NCBI GenBank assembly: GCA_018806915.1
Contig: JAGKQI010000088.1
Location: forward strand, 992,001-1,056,000
DNA length: 64,000 nt
Reading direction: 5' to 3'
Origin: Phytophthora colocasiae
Taxonomy: Eukaryota; Oomycota; Peronosporomycetes; Peronosporales; Peronosporaceae
The position numbers and the translations under genes are program-made. The notes beneath the pieces were generated by a model. It searched no databases, was not told where the DNA came from, and worked only from the letters and a program-made list of their open reading frames with translations. Each line of letters starts with the position of its first letter. The first letter of the stretch is position 1. Positions 1 through 11,587 of the stretch are shown piece by piece.

Positions 1-3000
1 CCAATGCCACTGTTATCGCTGGTTTTGTGCACCGATTGCAGCAATCCAAGAAGAACATAAGAGCATCGACCCCGAAACAAACCGTAGCGTTTAAACCAGT
101 ATTTTGATGTTCAGCCGAAAGTGTCCGCTCAACAATTGCATCAAGTCCCAGACTGCTGGGTGCAGCAGAGTCGTCCATTGTTTGCCTGAGGTGATGGTTC
201 TCTTCATCTCCCAAATATCGAGCGAGTGCTACGCACACGGTGCATACATTTCTCAACGTTGCCACCGTGGTATTGCCTCCCAAGATTTTTTCCTGTTTAA
301 TAACGTGTTTCAAAAGTGCTAACCAGAACTTTTGGCCATCCAAACGCGATTGAACCAACCCGCCTTGCTTGAAAATACTTTCATCCAAGACTTCCAAGAA
401 GAGCATCATCAACGAGCCAAACTCGTCTCCTGATGATAGAGACTGAATCATGATGGCTTGAATAAGGTTTACACACGCATCAGTCGTAGATATCGCAGTA
501 CTTGTTTCAGCTTCCAATATTTTAGCAAGCCTTTGTAACATACTGGACAGAACAACATTCGCCGATGAATCGCTCGTCGTGCAAATGCCTTCGGTTAGAA
601 GACATTCTGCGACGAATCTAAAAACTATACCACTTGATCTGCACACAAGAGGAAAAAAGGATGGAATATTTTCCATTCGTAGCGTGATTTTTTCCAATAC
701 GATGATTGATACATCTGTACCAACACCTCGTCTGCAATTGTGGAGTAGTAGATCTCCAATCAAATCCCATACCTCATCGATACCCCGTACTGTAGCTGGT
801 GAAGCAAATGGCTTAGGGCCACGTTCTGTTGCCGTGAGCGTGTCAGGGTCATTGTAGCTTGTATCACCGATAAAAATGTTGGAGACGTAAGCCAACAGCG
901 GGATATACACACAACAGTCCGTGCTATACTTCCGTAGAACACATTTCAACTTTTGCATCGAAACAGACTGGCATAGCAAATGCTCCGCAATGCTTGTGTG
1001 GCATTGACCAAGAGAGAGTACGATTCGAAGGGCCAGAAGTACTTCTGTAGATACCCATGGGCCATCTTCAAGAGTTTGATTGATCACTTCCAACAAAATA
1101 TTTGCAAAACCATCGATCAGGTAAATCGCCGAATGCCCTCTTTCAAATCTGGAAGAGCTGTCTGCTACAGGAGATTTTAATGCTGCCGTCTCCAAGCTGT
1201 TCCCGCTTACCTCTGCGCGCTTATCATCTCGCTTCTTGTTTAGTAAATGATCTCCTTCGCGATGCATAATTGCTTCAACAATAGTATCTGACACAAATTC
1301 GTGCCGTGCTTTTCCACTGCTGCCCAAAGTACTGGGCTCCTCACTGCGTGACACATCGTTCTCAATTTCGTGTAGAATAAACTGGAGCAAAACCACTCGA
1401 ATTGAGCTCTCTCGAGTGTGGAGCATTGTGTTTGTCATTGAAAGTAGCATAATTTCACCAATACCGTTCCAGTCATCCACATGGCTTTCAATCCGCAGAA
1501 ATGCTCGTAGTAGTGACAATGCGTACTGTAAAATGGCTTCAAATGTTGGTTCTGAAAACTTTGGAAAGCACCATCGCATCTCAAGTGCGGTGTTCTTATC
1601 CAATCTGCACTCTTCGTTTCCGAGTTCTGTCAAATAAGTTATGATCCACTGGAGCAATCCTGCTCTCCGTAGTTGACGAGCGTTAAATAATGCATTCGGA
1701 TTAGAGGCCACCAATAAGTCCATCAACAGGGAGACTAGCTGACACTGTAAGTGGTGTGGCAGTCTCTTTCGGAGTTCAGCATTCAACACAACTTGAGACA
1801 GCGCCACAAAATCCACAATAACTGGATGTGCCAATTGAACTTCGGCACTGCTCTTTGCATAGGGCACTAGCTTTCCAGCAACAGCCAAGCGTACAACGCT
1901 CGTTAGCACCTTCTCATCAATCAAAGCTACCCTAGAGCACAAAAGCGCAGTGATAAAGGTATACCCATTCAGCCCGATGCATTCTGCCAAGCAAGCCGGG
2001 TTGCGCCGCAGTACTTTAACCAGCATCTTAAACACCATGCAGAAGTCACGCTGCTCCGTCGCATTATCCAATAGTGGGAATAGGATCTGGCTAATGCCTC
2101 CAACTGACGGTAAGGACCGAGCCAAATCCAGACCATTAGCTGCAGTGCAGTTAATGTAATTGATCTGGGTATGGGCCAAAACTGGCGTGTTGGATCGATC
2201 ACTGGAGGACGTATTTAGTGTGAACAGAACAGCGTCTTCGGATATTTTACACGACTGCAACAGTGATTCAATTTCAGATCCAAATGAGTTCATAGCACAG
2301 TCGTAGCCGACAAAATCACGAAAAGCAGCCACTTTATTCACCTCCTTGCGAGAGAAAGCACCACCAGCTCCAGCCGCAAGACGTAACCCTTCAGCAAATT
2401 CCTCCTTTTTAGCAATCATCGATTCAGCGATCATGGCAGCTCCAGCAGCGACTGCGTCGTTGGTTGTGTGTTGGGGTAAACTTGAAGTCGTGTTCGGGTC
2501 AACTCTGTTACGCCACTGACGTTTACATGATCGTCCTAGTTTGGTTAATTGTAATCGTTGAGCAAACTGCGCAATTTCAATTCCACGATCAGCTGCGCGA
2601 GCTAAATGTGAGGAGGCCATCGCTTCAAGCCAATCGCCTACGGAGCGATATGAGTGACCACTGATAAGATGAGAATATGTCGGGCCTAGAGAGAACATGC
2701 CCGCAACATTGCTGCTCGATATCACTTCATCAATAAGCCATGATGGACCGGCCTTCCACGACAGAGCTGAATGAGAGCTGCATACTTGCGCGTCACTACC
2801 CACAAAGGCTTGGAAGCATCCAGCAGAAGATGCCGACGGATAGTTAAGTTTCTTGGTTGCAATTTCCAGACCGTCAATATATACCGTAACCAAAGAACTC
2901 CCCACGACAGATTTTCGATGTGTAAATGCGATATGATGCCAATCTCGCTTCTTCTCAGTATTCTCTGGTTGTGAAATCTCAGCATCACCAGTGGTGGCAC

Positions 3001-6000
3001 CATTGCGAGTAGGGCGGAAACTACCTCTCAGATCATCGATTGCAACGGTCTCAAAGACGACTGAGGTGCGTTTTGGATTAGGGTTTATACCGGGACCTGA
3101 GCTAACAGCTCCGGTGTGGAAGCGAAGAAAACCTGTCGACTGCTCGAAAAAGGCACGTATAAAGCATCCAGATGACTCCAACGAGTAAATTGAGACGATG
3201 CAGGCAGAACCTTCTTCAATGTCGTGATGATAATCCTCCAGTGAGCTAGCGGTAGGGATGTTACCATCGCATTTTACTCCAAATGATGTAAGCAGGTCTC
3301 CATTCGATGCGAGATTAGCAGTTAATGCACTTGAACTTGCGGTTTTATCTATGTCAGCGGAGCATTGCTCCATAGCTCGCCACCATATCTCCCCTTTGTC
3401 TTCGTCTGTGCAGCTCACCAGAAAAACTCGTGAACCCGATACAAATGACCACTCCAATGGCCCTTTCCGACTAATCTGCGCAATATCCAATTCCGCCATA
3501 GAAACGTCATTTTGGGTAGCAAGCTCATTTGATGCAAAAAGAGTCAATGTTGTACCAACCAATACCCCGTACACATCCATCCGTTCTTCGTGATTGCCAT
3601 CAGGGATTAGAACCAAGTATCCTTCACATAGCGAACCCGAAGCAGAATTTACCGAGGGAGGTTTGCTACTCAACGCCTCGTCCTTGGTTTGTACAGTGTT
3701 GGACATTGGCAAGGCGGGAAATCGGAGCCAACATGAAAAAGAATAGCCTGATGCTGGAGGCCATACTCGATCTGCACTGTTCACAATGTGAACATATCGT
3801 CCAGTTTGTCCGTTTCCTTGTGGTTTTCCCAACGAGATATTTCGAATCGAAGGATCCTTCAAAAGATGTCTTAGCAATAATAATCCTGCGTCAGGTTCAT
3901 TTGGGGTGGCGCTCTCCAGAACCACTTCTGCCCGAATATCAGAGAGTCGATCACTGCTCAAAAGCTTGGGCATTCCTTTTCCAACAATTGCAAGAACGTC
4001 GTGCAACCGTGGGATGGAAATATCCTCTTCCAGTGTAATTACCACTATCCACTTGAGTAGGAATGGATTCAATGGATCGTGAGTTTCTCTGATCTTTGTG
4101 ATGATGTCAGGATCATTCATCCACTTAAATACTCCAGCTCGAACTAGGCGTATTGCCCGCTCTTTCTTCGATAGGATGGTATCACCACCAACGCACTCAT
4201 ACATCGATAGCAGTTTTTTTATGGAGGCAATGGCATCACTCTCCGATAAAATCGGTAACAATCGAAAGACGATCTGACACGCGTCGCCATTCTGTATTTC
4301 ACTCTGGACCGCGCCACCTGAAATCAACTCAAAAACTCGCTGTAAAATGGCTCCTCTCTTCGAGCTTTGAACAACACCGGATGTAATTATACAACTCGCC
4401 ACGGTCGAATAACCATGAATCGACCCAAAGTACTCGGCATTGTCTGCCCCGCCATGTTGAAAATGAAGTGTAACAGTTAAAATCTTTAGCACCAGGTCCA
4501 TCATCCGGAACGCGCGCTCGGACGACTCATTGTCGGTCAAGTCTAAAGATGACAGTAGCGCAACTAAGATCTCATAACCCTGGCACGCTTTCCATAGAGG
4601 CGCTATCACGGAACCACCCTCCTTCAGCAGCTCCATTAAAATGTGTAGAAGTAACATTTGCCTCCAAATCGCCCCTCGGAACCGTTGTAATAATTCCAAT
4701 AGACCACTTAAATCCGACTCCACACCAGCCTGGAGTATCTCCAGGTGATCATTTTCGTGACTGCTTGTATATCGTAAAGTATCCACTAGTTCTGTTAGTG
4801 CGTGTATGACGGATAATCCATTCAGGTGAAATATATCTTCTTCGACCAGATCAAAAGGGGTGGTCAAAACATCGCTAGACACGAGTACATCAGTAATAGC
4901 GTACAATGCCTGATGAGCTCGAGCTTGCCGAAACCGGACACATTCCAGAGTGTTGTGTCGCAGCATTAAGCACATCAGACTTCCGTACAATTCCAGATGG
5001 GTTTTCAATGCAGTCAAAAGAGTGTGCCTCGTAGGTGTGTCGGACTCGGGAACAGTAACCAGGCATCCAGCAATCTGATTCATCCACAGGTAGATTCCGC
5101 GATCCATTAATCCGAACGCGCTGAGCTCGTGTTTGTATCTGCCTGCTTCTGAATCCCGTAAAATCTTTATTAGACACTCGCACAATAGTATCGACAATGT
5201 CGAAATAGGACCTTCCTTGAAGGCACCAAGCAAAGTGTCAGGGGATAACCCTGCTGATTCCGATTCATCACCATCGGCAGATTGAGTACGAGTCGGGTCG
5301 CCGTTCTTTTGACTGCTGGCTTGAAAACTTATAGGGTCGTAGGCAATAAGCAACCCACACACAACTGATAGTATTTCGTGAGGTAAGAGGTCGTCGGATT
5401 TTGCAGCACAACAAACATACTCCACGATTCTCAAAATAATCACCTGAGCATCGTAAAATATTGTGTACGGCAGCTTCGTCAATAGTAACGCTAATGTTCG
5501 CGTTTTGGGCTCCAGAAACACGAAATTATCATAATCACTTGTATATATGTGCAGGACATGGGTAAGCAATTGCAAAATTAGGTGTTCGTTTCGACGTTGA
5601 GCCTCAGTTTTCCGTTCAGGAACAATGCCCGCATAGCTGTGCATTTCGCTTATATAGCGTAGAAGCAAGTCTCTCATGATAGAAAATGCATGACCATTTC
5701 TTGCACGAAACATGGTTCCACCTCGTTCATTATTGTCACAAATATCTGGAGACCGAGATCCAAGCGGTATCAGCAATGTCAACATGTCCAGTAAACTCGG
5801 GATCTCCTCTTCAGTGCACGTATCAAGGAGACGCAGCAATAATGCGTAACCGCCTGAACTCTGGAATGCTTCCATTAAAGCAAGTGTAAAGCGAAAAGTT
5901 CTCTCAAGAATATAGATGAGTGACTTGAGACCAATTCGCACATCGTAAGACGCCAAACAGAAATTCTCGGGTGAGCTGGGTGGGTCTGGCACACGATCGT

Positions 6001-6914
6001 ATTTGCTCTCGCCACTTACTGGTAAAATCAGAGGTGCTTTCGGCGTCAACTTTTCTTCATGGTCGCTTACATGCGCCCCCTCTTGTGTGAGTCCAAGAGC
6101 CTCACTAACTGCAGCTGCTGCATCGTCAATACCAGTCGCGCTGTTGGGTTGAATAGGTCGTTTCGAAGTCAGGTATTCATATACAGGTAATGCCCTCTCG
6201 ACTGTTTCGAGCGTGGTGGTCGTGGCTAGCGTATAATTCGTCATCCGCTCGATCATTTTGGTGACGACATTACAATCTAATAAATACCACGCGAGACCAG
6301 CGTTAAAATTGCGCTCAGGTACCGACATTAACGCTTGACTGGAAGAGTCACGAATAAATTCACCTGCCGACGGATACTCCTCTGATGTCAATGCAATAAT
6401 GTTCGGCAGCTCACACCGAAACTTTTCAATAAGTCTTTCATTCGACGCGATAGCAATCACACAATTCATGAGTAACTCAACTGGCGAGATTACGTCTCGA
6501 AACAGTACGGGAGTGTCGAATTTTACCGTTGGTTCCATCGAAGCAGTGTCGTTCAGACTATCAATAATACCAGTTGTTTCATGTCCACGACATTGCTTCC
6601 TCTTTTGTGCGTCCACAACCATATTGCTGAGCTCCTCCTTCATGGCATAAACACGAATTTTCGCCACAAAATCCAATACCAAAGACGGGAAGGCAGTTTG
6701 CTCGCATAACGCAAAACCCACTGGACAAGAAAAATAGCTCTTCAATAAATCTAACGACAGCTCACCTAGCAGCGCATACAATACCCGTTAAGCTGCCGTC
6801 TTCCGGCAAGAGTGTCAATTACCCCGCACCTGACTGCTGCATCTTTGCCACTGCTTGCTCAGTAACCTCCACTAAGTCTTTAAGTTCTTCATTGTGTATC
6901 TCTCCGTCTGCCAT
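1..6914 (-). CDS. BEACH-family giant scaffold protein (LRBA/neurobeachin/LvsA-like), N-terminal part
   Basis: Reading the minus strand gives one frame without a stop from 6765 to the window edge, joined to a short first exon (6914-6830, starting MADGEIHNEELKDLVEV) by a 64-nt intron (6829-6766). That is about 2,280 residues; the C-terminus lies beyond position 1. Most of it is alpha-solenoid-like helical sequence. Around residues 1010-1400 (about 3830-2660) is a concanavalin-A-like lectin fold typical of BEACH proteins: a GYSFSCWLRFP strand, later RDWHHIAFTH, VYIDG and SWLIDEV. After it comes more helical sequence, as in the DUF4704 region of neurobeachin relatives. The family scaffolds membrane trafficking, lysosome biology and cytokinesis. 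The diagnostic PH-BEACH-WD40 block should lie just outside the window. The family call is inference from the lectin-like module and architecture. Confidence 0.8.
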
Positions 6915-7097
6915 CTTGGTAACCCTGTAGCCCAACAATAAAAAATGAGGTTACTATTTGTAACCTTCATGGTGTTTTACCCATTATAACCCATACACTG
7001 CCTTCACGCGCACTGCTACACCTCGCAGTACCGTGTCAATGTCCTTGATAATATCCTATAGGGATATCGAAATGAATTGTGGTCAATTTCATAAATT

Positions 7098-7295
7098 TTA
7101 TAAATACAATATTTGAGCGCGCACTTGGTCGGTGGGTAGAGGCTGTGAGGCCGGCGCTGATGGCAACAGGAAGCCTCCCCAGCGCTTAACACTCGACAGA
7201 GACGTCTCTGCATCTGCTGTGATAGGCGTAGAGGCCGCGCGGACGCTCTCAGCTGACTGAGAACGCGCGAAGATGCCGCCCAGGAGCTTCTTCAT
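7098..7295 (-). CDS. possible small ORF, 65 residues, unrecognised
   Basis: A short minus-strand ORF starting MKKLLGGIFARSQS lies between the divergent BEACH and BED-MDR genes. Its first half has GC-rich third positions like nearby coding DNA, but its end runs into AT-rich sequence, so if real it is probably a first exon or a small regulatory peptide. No domain was recognised. The rest of 6915-7508 is AT-rich intergenic sequence holding the two divergent promoters. Confidence 0.2.
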   Translation of the reverse strand: MKKLLGGIFARSQSAESVRAASTPITADAETSLSSVKRWGGFLLPSAPASQPLPTDQVRAQILYL

Positions 7296-7508
7296 GGCTG
7301 GTCGCGATGAATGTTGAAGACAGACTGGTATCAGGCTTTAATATCATATAAGGTACCATAGTAATACCTAGTAGTATTTTAGGATTAATAAATACTGCAT
7401 GATTATTGGCCACCTTGATAAGCTACAATAATGTATCCATGTCAGCCGACTGATTTATTGGAGCCAAGTATCGGAGTGCGAGTGCAGCACCGCTTGTCAC
7501 TTGCTGCT

Positions 7509-9206
7509 ATGGCGGACGAGACGGAAGTAGAGACGGTCACGCGCATTAATGCAGTGGACATCCGTGATCTGTATCCGGAGTTGGCGCCGGAAGATGCCAC
7601 CTCGCGCGTCTGCTTGCTGTGCGGCGCCAAGCTCAAGGACAAGACGCACAACTTGACGCGTCATTTGGAGCGACACCATGCCGGAGCACTACTGCAGTTG
7701 CTGGAGCAACGCAACCAGGCATCGCCAAGCGCATTGGCCTCTAGGACCCGGCGCACGCAACAGGAGAAGACAGCGGCAAGACAGCCAATGGGGCAGGTGG
7801 AGGACGCTTTGCTCAAAGCTGGCGATGCCAAGCTAGCACTGGCAAGGTGGCTTGCACAGGAGCAGTTGCCTGTGGACTTGATTGAAAAGTCGGGCTTTCG
7901 GGAATTCATTGAAGCTCTAAACGAACAATTTAGTCCGCCAAAGAGGGACGAGCTCCAGCAGCTTCTTGGAGCATTGGTGCCAGAAGTTGATGATAGCAAT
8001 TCGACCAGTCTTGGCAGTTCTGGTATGATCACCAAAGGTGGCGCCTTGCATTCGACAGTGGAAATATCGGCACTGAGAGCCACGTGTCGATGCGATGAAG
8101 ACTCACCGCTGGTGTCGTGTAGCCGCATCGCATGTGAAATCGCCGCTAAAGGAGAAGCCAAAGTGAAAGTCCTGCGGGCAGCAGCGTCACTCTTGGATGC
8201 ACAAATTTGTCGTGGCAAAATCCTTGGCAGAAACGGCGTGCTAGGCAGATCCTTCGTCGGAGTCGTCACTGAGTTGCAGTCGCCAAATTATACAGACGTC
8301 GTGGCATCAGAAACTTCAGTCAAGCTTTTCGACAAGGTCGTAGCATCTCCATATCTCGCCAATGCCCCAACCATCAAGCAAGAACAGCATGTCCGAGAAC
8401 ACCAAGGGATTCACTTCGACCCTGCACCACACAATTCGGATGGCAGTTCTTCTTGTATCGGTGTGAGTACATCCAGCGGTACTCTGGCTGAGTTCGTTGT
8501 GTTACCGGTCTCCAACTTGTCTGTAGTTCCTGCAGCCGTTCCTGATGATCTGGCGCTACTCGCTGACGACATGTCCGTCGTCTTCTCCATCGTTAGCGAG
8601 TTGCAGCAAAGAGCAGTTACCAGAATCGCAATTTTGTGTGACGGTCTATCTGTCATCCTCTCGAACCTGCTGACGCGGTACCTGCACCAAGACGCGCAGT
8701 TTGCACCGCAGAATCTGCACGTATTCACTACGAGCAACATTTCTTCCGTGCGGTCGCAGCACGCCTCCCTCACCCCTCTAGATATTTATCAGCCTGCAGC
8801 AGTGACGCGTGTGCTTGCTCGACAGACCGAGCTGGCGCTGGACGCCGTCGTGGATCTCATCGGCTCTGAGGTGTCTACAGAATTTGGTTCATCTCTGGTA
8901 CAGCCCATGGGTTGCCTAATGCTGGTGGACAGGTCGAGACTGGAGCTAAACCCGCGATCGACGATCGCCATGGACATGAACTCCGTCGTCGTGCGGGAGC
9001 TGGAGGTCGCAAGCGTGTACGACAGCAGGGGCTTATTGGACGATGCACTGCAGTATTTGGCGGCACAGGCGGCAAATGAGCACTGCGCGGCGGAGTTGCG
9101 GGAGTATCTGCTGGACGATGTGAAGCTCTCCCAGGCGCTTCACCAGCTCCAGACAATCCCCGAGGGAACGCTCGAGACACGGTATCTTCAAGTTGCGCTG
9201 GCCTGA
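7509..9206 (+). CDS. BED-type zinc finger fused to degenerate medium-chain dehydrogenase (MDR)
   Basis: The preferred start is the MADETEVETV methionine at 7509 (565 residues); an in-frame ATG at 7431 would add 26. Residues ~33-58 form a BED-like finger: CLLCGAKLKDK followed by HLERHH, i.e. Cx2C...Hx3H. After a linker with 'FSPPKRDELQQLLG', residues ~210 to the end follow the MDR (zinc-alcohol-dehydrogenase) fold in order: a CRGKILGRNGVLGRSFVGVV segment matching the GroES-like barrel, KLFDKVVA, GTLAEFVVLPVSNL, a Rossmann-like strand TRIAILCDGLSVIL and DAVVDLIGSE. The catalytic GHE motif is replaced by GRS and the GxGxxG nucleotide loop is eroded, so it may be a non-catalytic binding module. 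Combination of a DNA-binding finger with an enzyme fold mirrors the BED-RraA genes at 26-31 kb. Function unknown. Confidence 0.75.
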   Translation: MADETEVETVTRINAVDIRDLYPELAPEDATSRVCLLCGAKLKDKTHNLTRHLERHHAGALLQLLEQRNQASPSALASRTRRTQQEKTAARQPMGQVEDALLKAGDAKLALARWLAQEQLPVDLIEKSGFREFIEALNEQFSPPKRDELQQLLGALVPEVDDSNSTSLGSSGMITKGGALHSTVEISALRATCRCDEDSPLVSCSRIACEIAAKGEAKVKVLRAAASLLDAQICRGKILGRNGVLGRSFVGVVTELQSPNYTDVVASETSVKLFDKVVASPYLANAPTIKQEQHVREHQGIHFDPAPHNSDGSSSCIGVSTSSGTLAEFVVLPVSNLSVVPAAVPDDLALLADDMSVVFSIVSELQQRAVTRIAILCDGLSVILSNLLTRYLHQDAQFAPQNLHVFTTSNISSVRSQHASLTPLDIYQPAAVTRVLARQTELALDAVVDLIGSEVSTEFGSSLVQPMGCLMLVDRSRLELNPRSTIAMDMNSVVVRELEVASVYDSRGLLDDALQYLAAQAANEHCAAELREYLLDDVKLSQALHQLQTIPEGTLETRYLQVALA

Positions 9207-9838
9207 CTAAGTACGACTCAATGAAACTACAGTGTAGACTGCCTACATATCTCGCCGCAGGTACCCCATTCTCACGCGAGACGTAATAGTGCAAGCGGAG
9301 ATGCGTTATAAGTGCTGTAAGTGTTCATACAAGACATTGGCTGTGATCGCTGTTTGAAACTACGCCCCACAGCGAAATTTGCAGCAAAGTGAAGGACGAA
9401 GTGAACGCTGAGAGTGATCTTGATCAGGCTCGCAGTTGAACAGAGCCTCTGTCCAACTTGATAGCGTAGTTCCTCTGGCACAGAGAAATGGGGGAAGTCT
9501 TGCTGCAGACCGTCAGCGTACAGAGGAGATTCGGCCACCGCTCAAGTTCTCGTAAAACAGCGCAGGAAGAGCGCTCGTTGCTTGTTCAGCGGAAGGACTT
9601 GATGACCCAGATCGTTCAGCTGGAGCGCCAACCCGTTTAGAAGAAGACAAAGCTTGTTCAGTTTATCCGAGGATCCTGTCCCCGTAAGTGAGTACAAGGG
9701 CATGCTCGTGAATCACAAACAACGAGCCTGTGGGTAGTAATTCTGAGCACGGTCGTAGGTATGTGATGCGGCCGGATTCCGAATCCACGGTGCACAGGCT
9801 GGTTGTGCCACCCGAAGGGAGAACGGTTTGGCATAGAT
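9207..9838. other. intergenic, with weak coding relics
   Basis: Non-coding stretch after the BED-MDR stop. On the plus strand at about 9551-9639 a short open stretch reads RKTAQEERSLLVQRKDL and then stops; it resembles a coiled-coil/bZIP leader but has no start or continuation. On the minus strand short ORFs (9272-9538, 9663-9935) have no recognisable domain. I see no confident gene. Confidence 0.3.
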
Positions 9839-10061
9839 ACTGTAGGCAGGGATTGATAGTAGAATGAATTTCGACCAAAGTGCTATAGCAGTTTATTAGC
9901 ACTTCAATCCAAACTGCTATTCTACTGATAATCACTATTCAACAGCCTGGGCTAGTGTAGCAGTAGTACTATAGTAGAATATTAGTACTATCGACCACCT
10001 AAACGTTCGACCACCAAAACTGACGACCAGCTAAAGGATCGACCACCAAGTTGTCGACCAG

Positions 10062-10409
10062 CTATGGATCCAGCTTCTGAGCATCCACCTTGTTGTCAGC
10101 TTCCATACGCTTCATCTCTTCTCGGTTGTGCTTTAAAAGCACCTGCATCTCCGCACGTTGGTTGTCGGTTCTCGAACGTAGACTACTCATCACGATACCG
10201 CCCGTCGAAAACACTCGCTCCTGAAGTGCATTTGAAGGAGCTCTCCCTAGCCAAACGCGGGCCAAGGCTGCGATCGATGGAAAGCGCGCGGCACCGATCT
10301 CCCGAAACCATTGTAGAATGTCCACATGTCTACACACGGCATCGACACGCCAGTGTACAACATCATCACGTCGGATCAGCAATAGTGGTGTAAACGCGTC
10401 CTTCGTCAT
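10062..10409 (-). pseudogene. hAT transposase C-terminal dimerisation fragment
   Basis: 115 residues. The segment FPSIAALARVWLGR...SNALQERVFSTGG...RTDNQRAEMQVLLKHN is the hAT C-terminal dimerisation region (the conserved A-x(n)-Y/LQERVFS-x-G block). The DDE catalytic part and BED finger expected upstream are absent, so this is a truncated transposase. The same block with similar spacing ends relic B at about 15512-15660. Confidence 0.8.
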
Positions 10410-10453
10410 GCCCGAGCCTTCAGATTGGAGTGCAGCAACAGTGACCCAATCCT

Positions 10454-10789
10454 CTATATACTGCAGCGAGTGAGTGGCACATCGAAAAGCGGCTCAACCG
10501 GCTGGGGTGCCTCGTACGTCGTGTCAGATGACACCGAATTTTGACTGGGCGGATCCCATGCTTGGTCGGTAGAACAAAGCGCTTCTTGGACATCGGAAGT
10601 GTCCTGTTGAGGGGGAGAAGTCACTGTCTTCCACTTGTAGACGCAGGATGAGCTACAGAAGCGCTCGGACAGCTTTGCAGAGTCGTAAATGTCGTTACTG
10701 CATAAGTGGTGGACACCTTGCCCGCACACCACACACGGTTCGGTCCTCGTGAGCTCAGGACATGTGCAGTCAACGCTTGCACACTTCAT
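10454..10789 (-). CDS. cysteine-rich leader protein of hAT relic A
   Basis: 111 residues starting MKCASVDCTCPEL. Cys/His spacing (PCVVCGQGVHHLC, then FCSSSCVYKW) suggests a small treble-clef/RING-like zinc module followed by a low-complexity tail. A homologous ORF (MKCAKSTCDFGHL...PCTICGRRVHHVC) occupies the equivalent 5' place in relic B at 14787, so it is a conserved component of this hAT family and may be the transposase N-terminal exon or an accessory protein. Confidence 0.6.
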   Translation of the reverse strand: MKCASVDCTCPELTRTEPCVVCGQGVHHLCSNDIYDSAKLSERFCSSSCVYKWKTVTSPPQQDTSDVQEALCSTDQAWDPPSQNSVSSDTTYEAPQPVEPLFDVPLTRCSI

Positions 10790-11249
10790 TAGAAGGAGGA
10801 AGGAAGGAAAGAGGTGAGGGCACTTGTTCAGCTGGCGGAAATTTGAAGAATGAGCGCGTGAGCTGAGCTAATAACAATTCGTTGTAGACTAAAGAACGCT
10901 GTGCTGCCTGTGCGCCCGATAAATCCTATTCGTGAGACGATAGCCACCGCCGACGGCCCTCTTGTTGTAGATGGAAGACTTTGTCGAGGTTGCTGCATCC
11001 GTTCACCACCATCGAACCAGAAATCGTTGCGCAAAAGAGAAGATCGCCACCTCAGTACTCAGATAGCACTTCGATAGTACTACAGAAGTGCTACCGAAAG
11101 CGATGGAGAAAACTGATAATGCTATAGCAGTAGTAGATCTTGAATTCTGGAAAACTGCTAACTGCTATAGCAGTGCATTAGCACTTTGTTAGTACTAATC
11201 ACTCAATTAGTACTACTTAATAGAACTGCTATCAATCCCTGTCTGTAGC

Positions 11250-11587
11250 CTGATGCAGAGGCGGATGGCCTAGCAGTGCTTGGGGACTGGAGCTCAGCAC
11301 TGTCATACATATTGACTGTCCGGTAATTTGAATCGAGCGACGGTGACGTCCGCTGTGGTGAAAAAAAAGAAACATTAAGATGGTGTATTTGACCAGCGGC
11401 TCGTTTCGAAGATCCTACTCCGCTTGGATCGTCAAAGTTAGCTTGGAGTAAATTCCATCCAGCCTTAAACAATTGAAGATCTTGCATCTCACTACAAAAC
11501 TCACTGCAGTGACTTCAAGGTAGCAAGCGCAGTTGTAGACCCAGAGGTATTAACACTGTTATTTAATTTAACAGGCATGCAAGTGCA
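11250..11587 (-). other. intergenic; short ORF interrupted by hAT relic A
   Basis: A minus-strand ORF from 11487 starting MQDLQLFKAGWNLLQ enters the right end of relic A and then reads element sequence. It could be the front of a gene split by the element, but no domain is recognisable and the part left of the element does not clearly restore a reading frame. Confidence 0.2.

Larger units (their letters stand above)
9839..11249 (-). mobile_element. hAT-type transposon relic A (internally deleted) with degenerate target duplication
   Basis: Terminal inverted repeats beginning CAGGGATTGATAG sit at 9847 and, inverted, at 11241, giving a 1,395-bp element. The 8-bp flanks ACTGTAGG and TCTGTAGC agree at 6 of 8 positions, as an aged hAT duplication would. 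Subterminal sequence is full of short TAGTACTA and CTATAGCAG motifs. Both internal ORFs are on the minus strand: a cysteine-rich leader protein (10454-10789) and the hAT C-terminal dimerisation segment (10062-10409). The central catalytic region is missing, so it is non-autonomous. A sister copy lies at 14528-16719. Confidence 0.85.

Noticed and set aside
1950..4809. Many short ORFs on both strands across the first 7 kb, suggesting a gene-poor or decayed region
   Set aside because: They are shadows of one continuous minus-strand coding frame that has no stop before the window edge.
7661..8269. 202-codon minus-strand ORF within the BED-MDR gene
   Set aside because: Shadow of the plus-strand gene in a GC-rich region; Ser-rich, no domain.
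9551..9639. bZIP-like peptide RKTAQEERSLLVQRKDL
   Set aside because: Only about 30 codons, with no start and no continuation; a chance coiled-coil-like run cannot be excluded.
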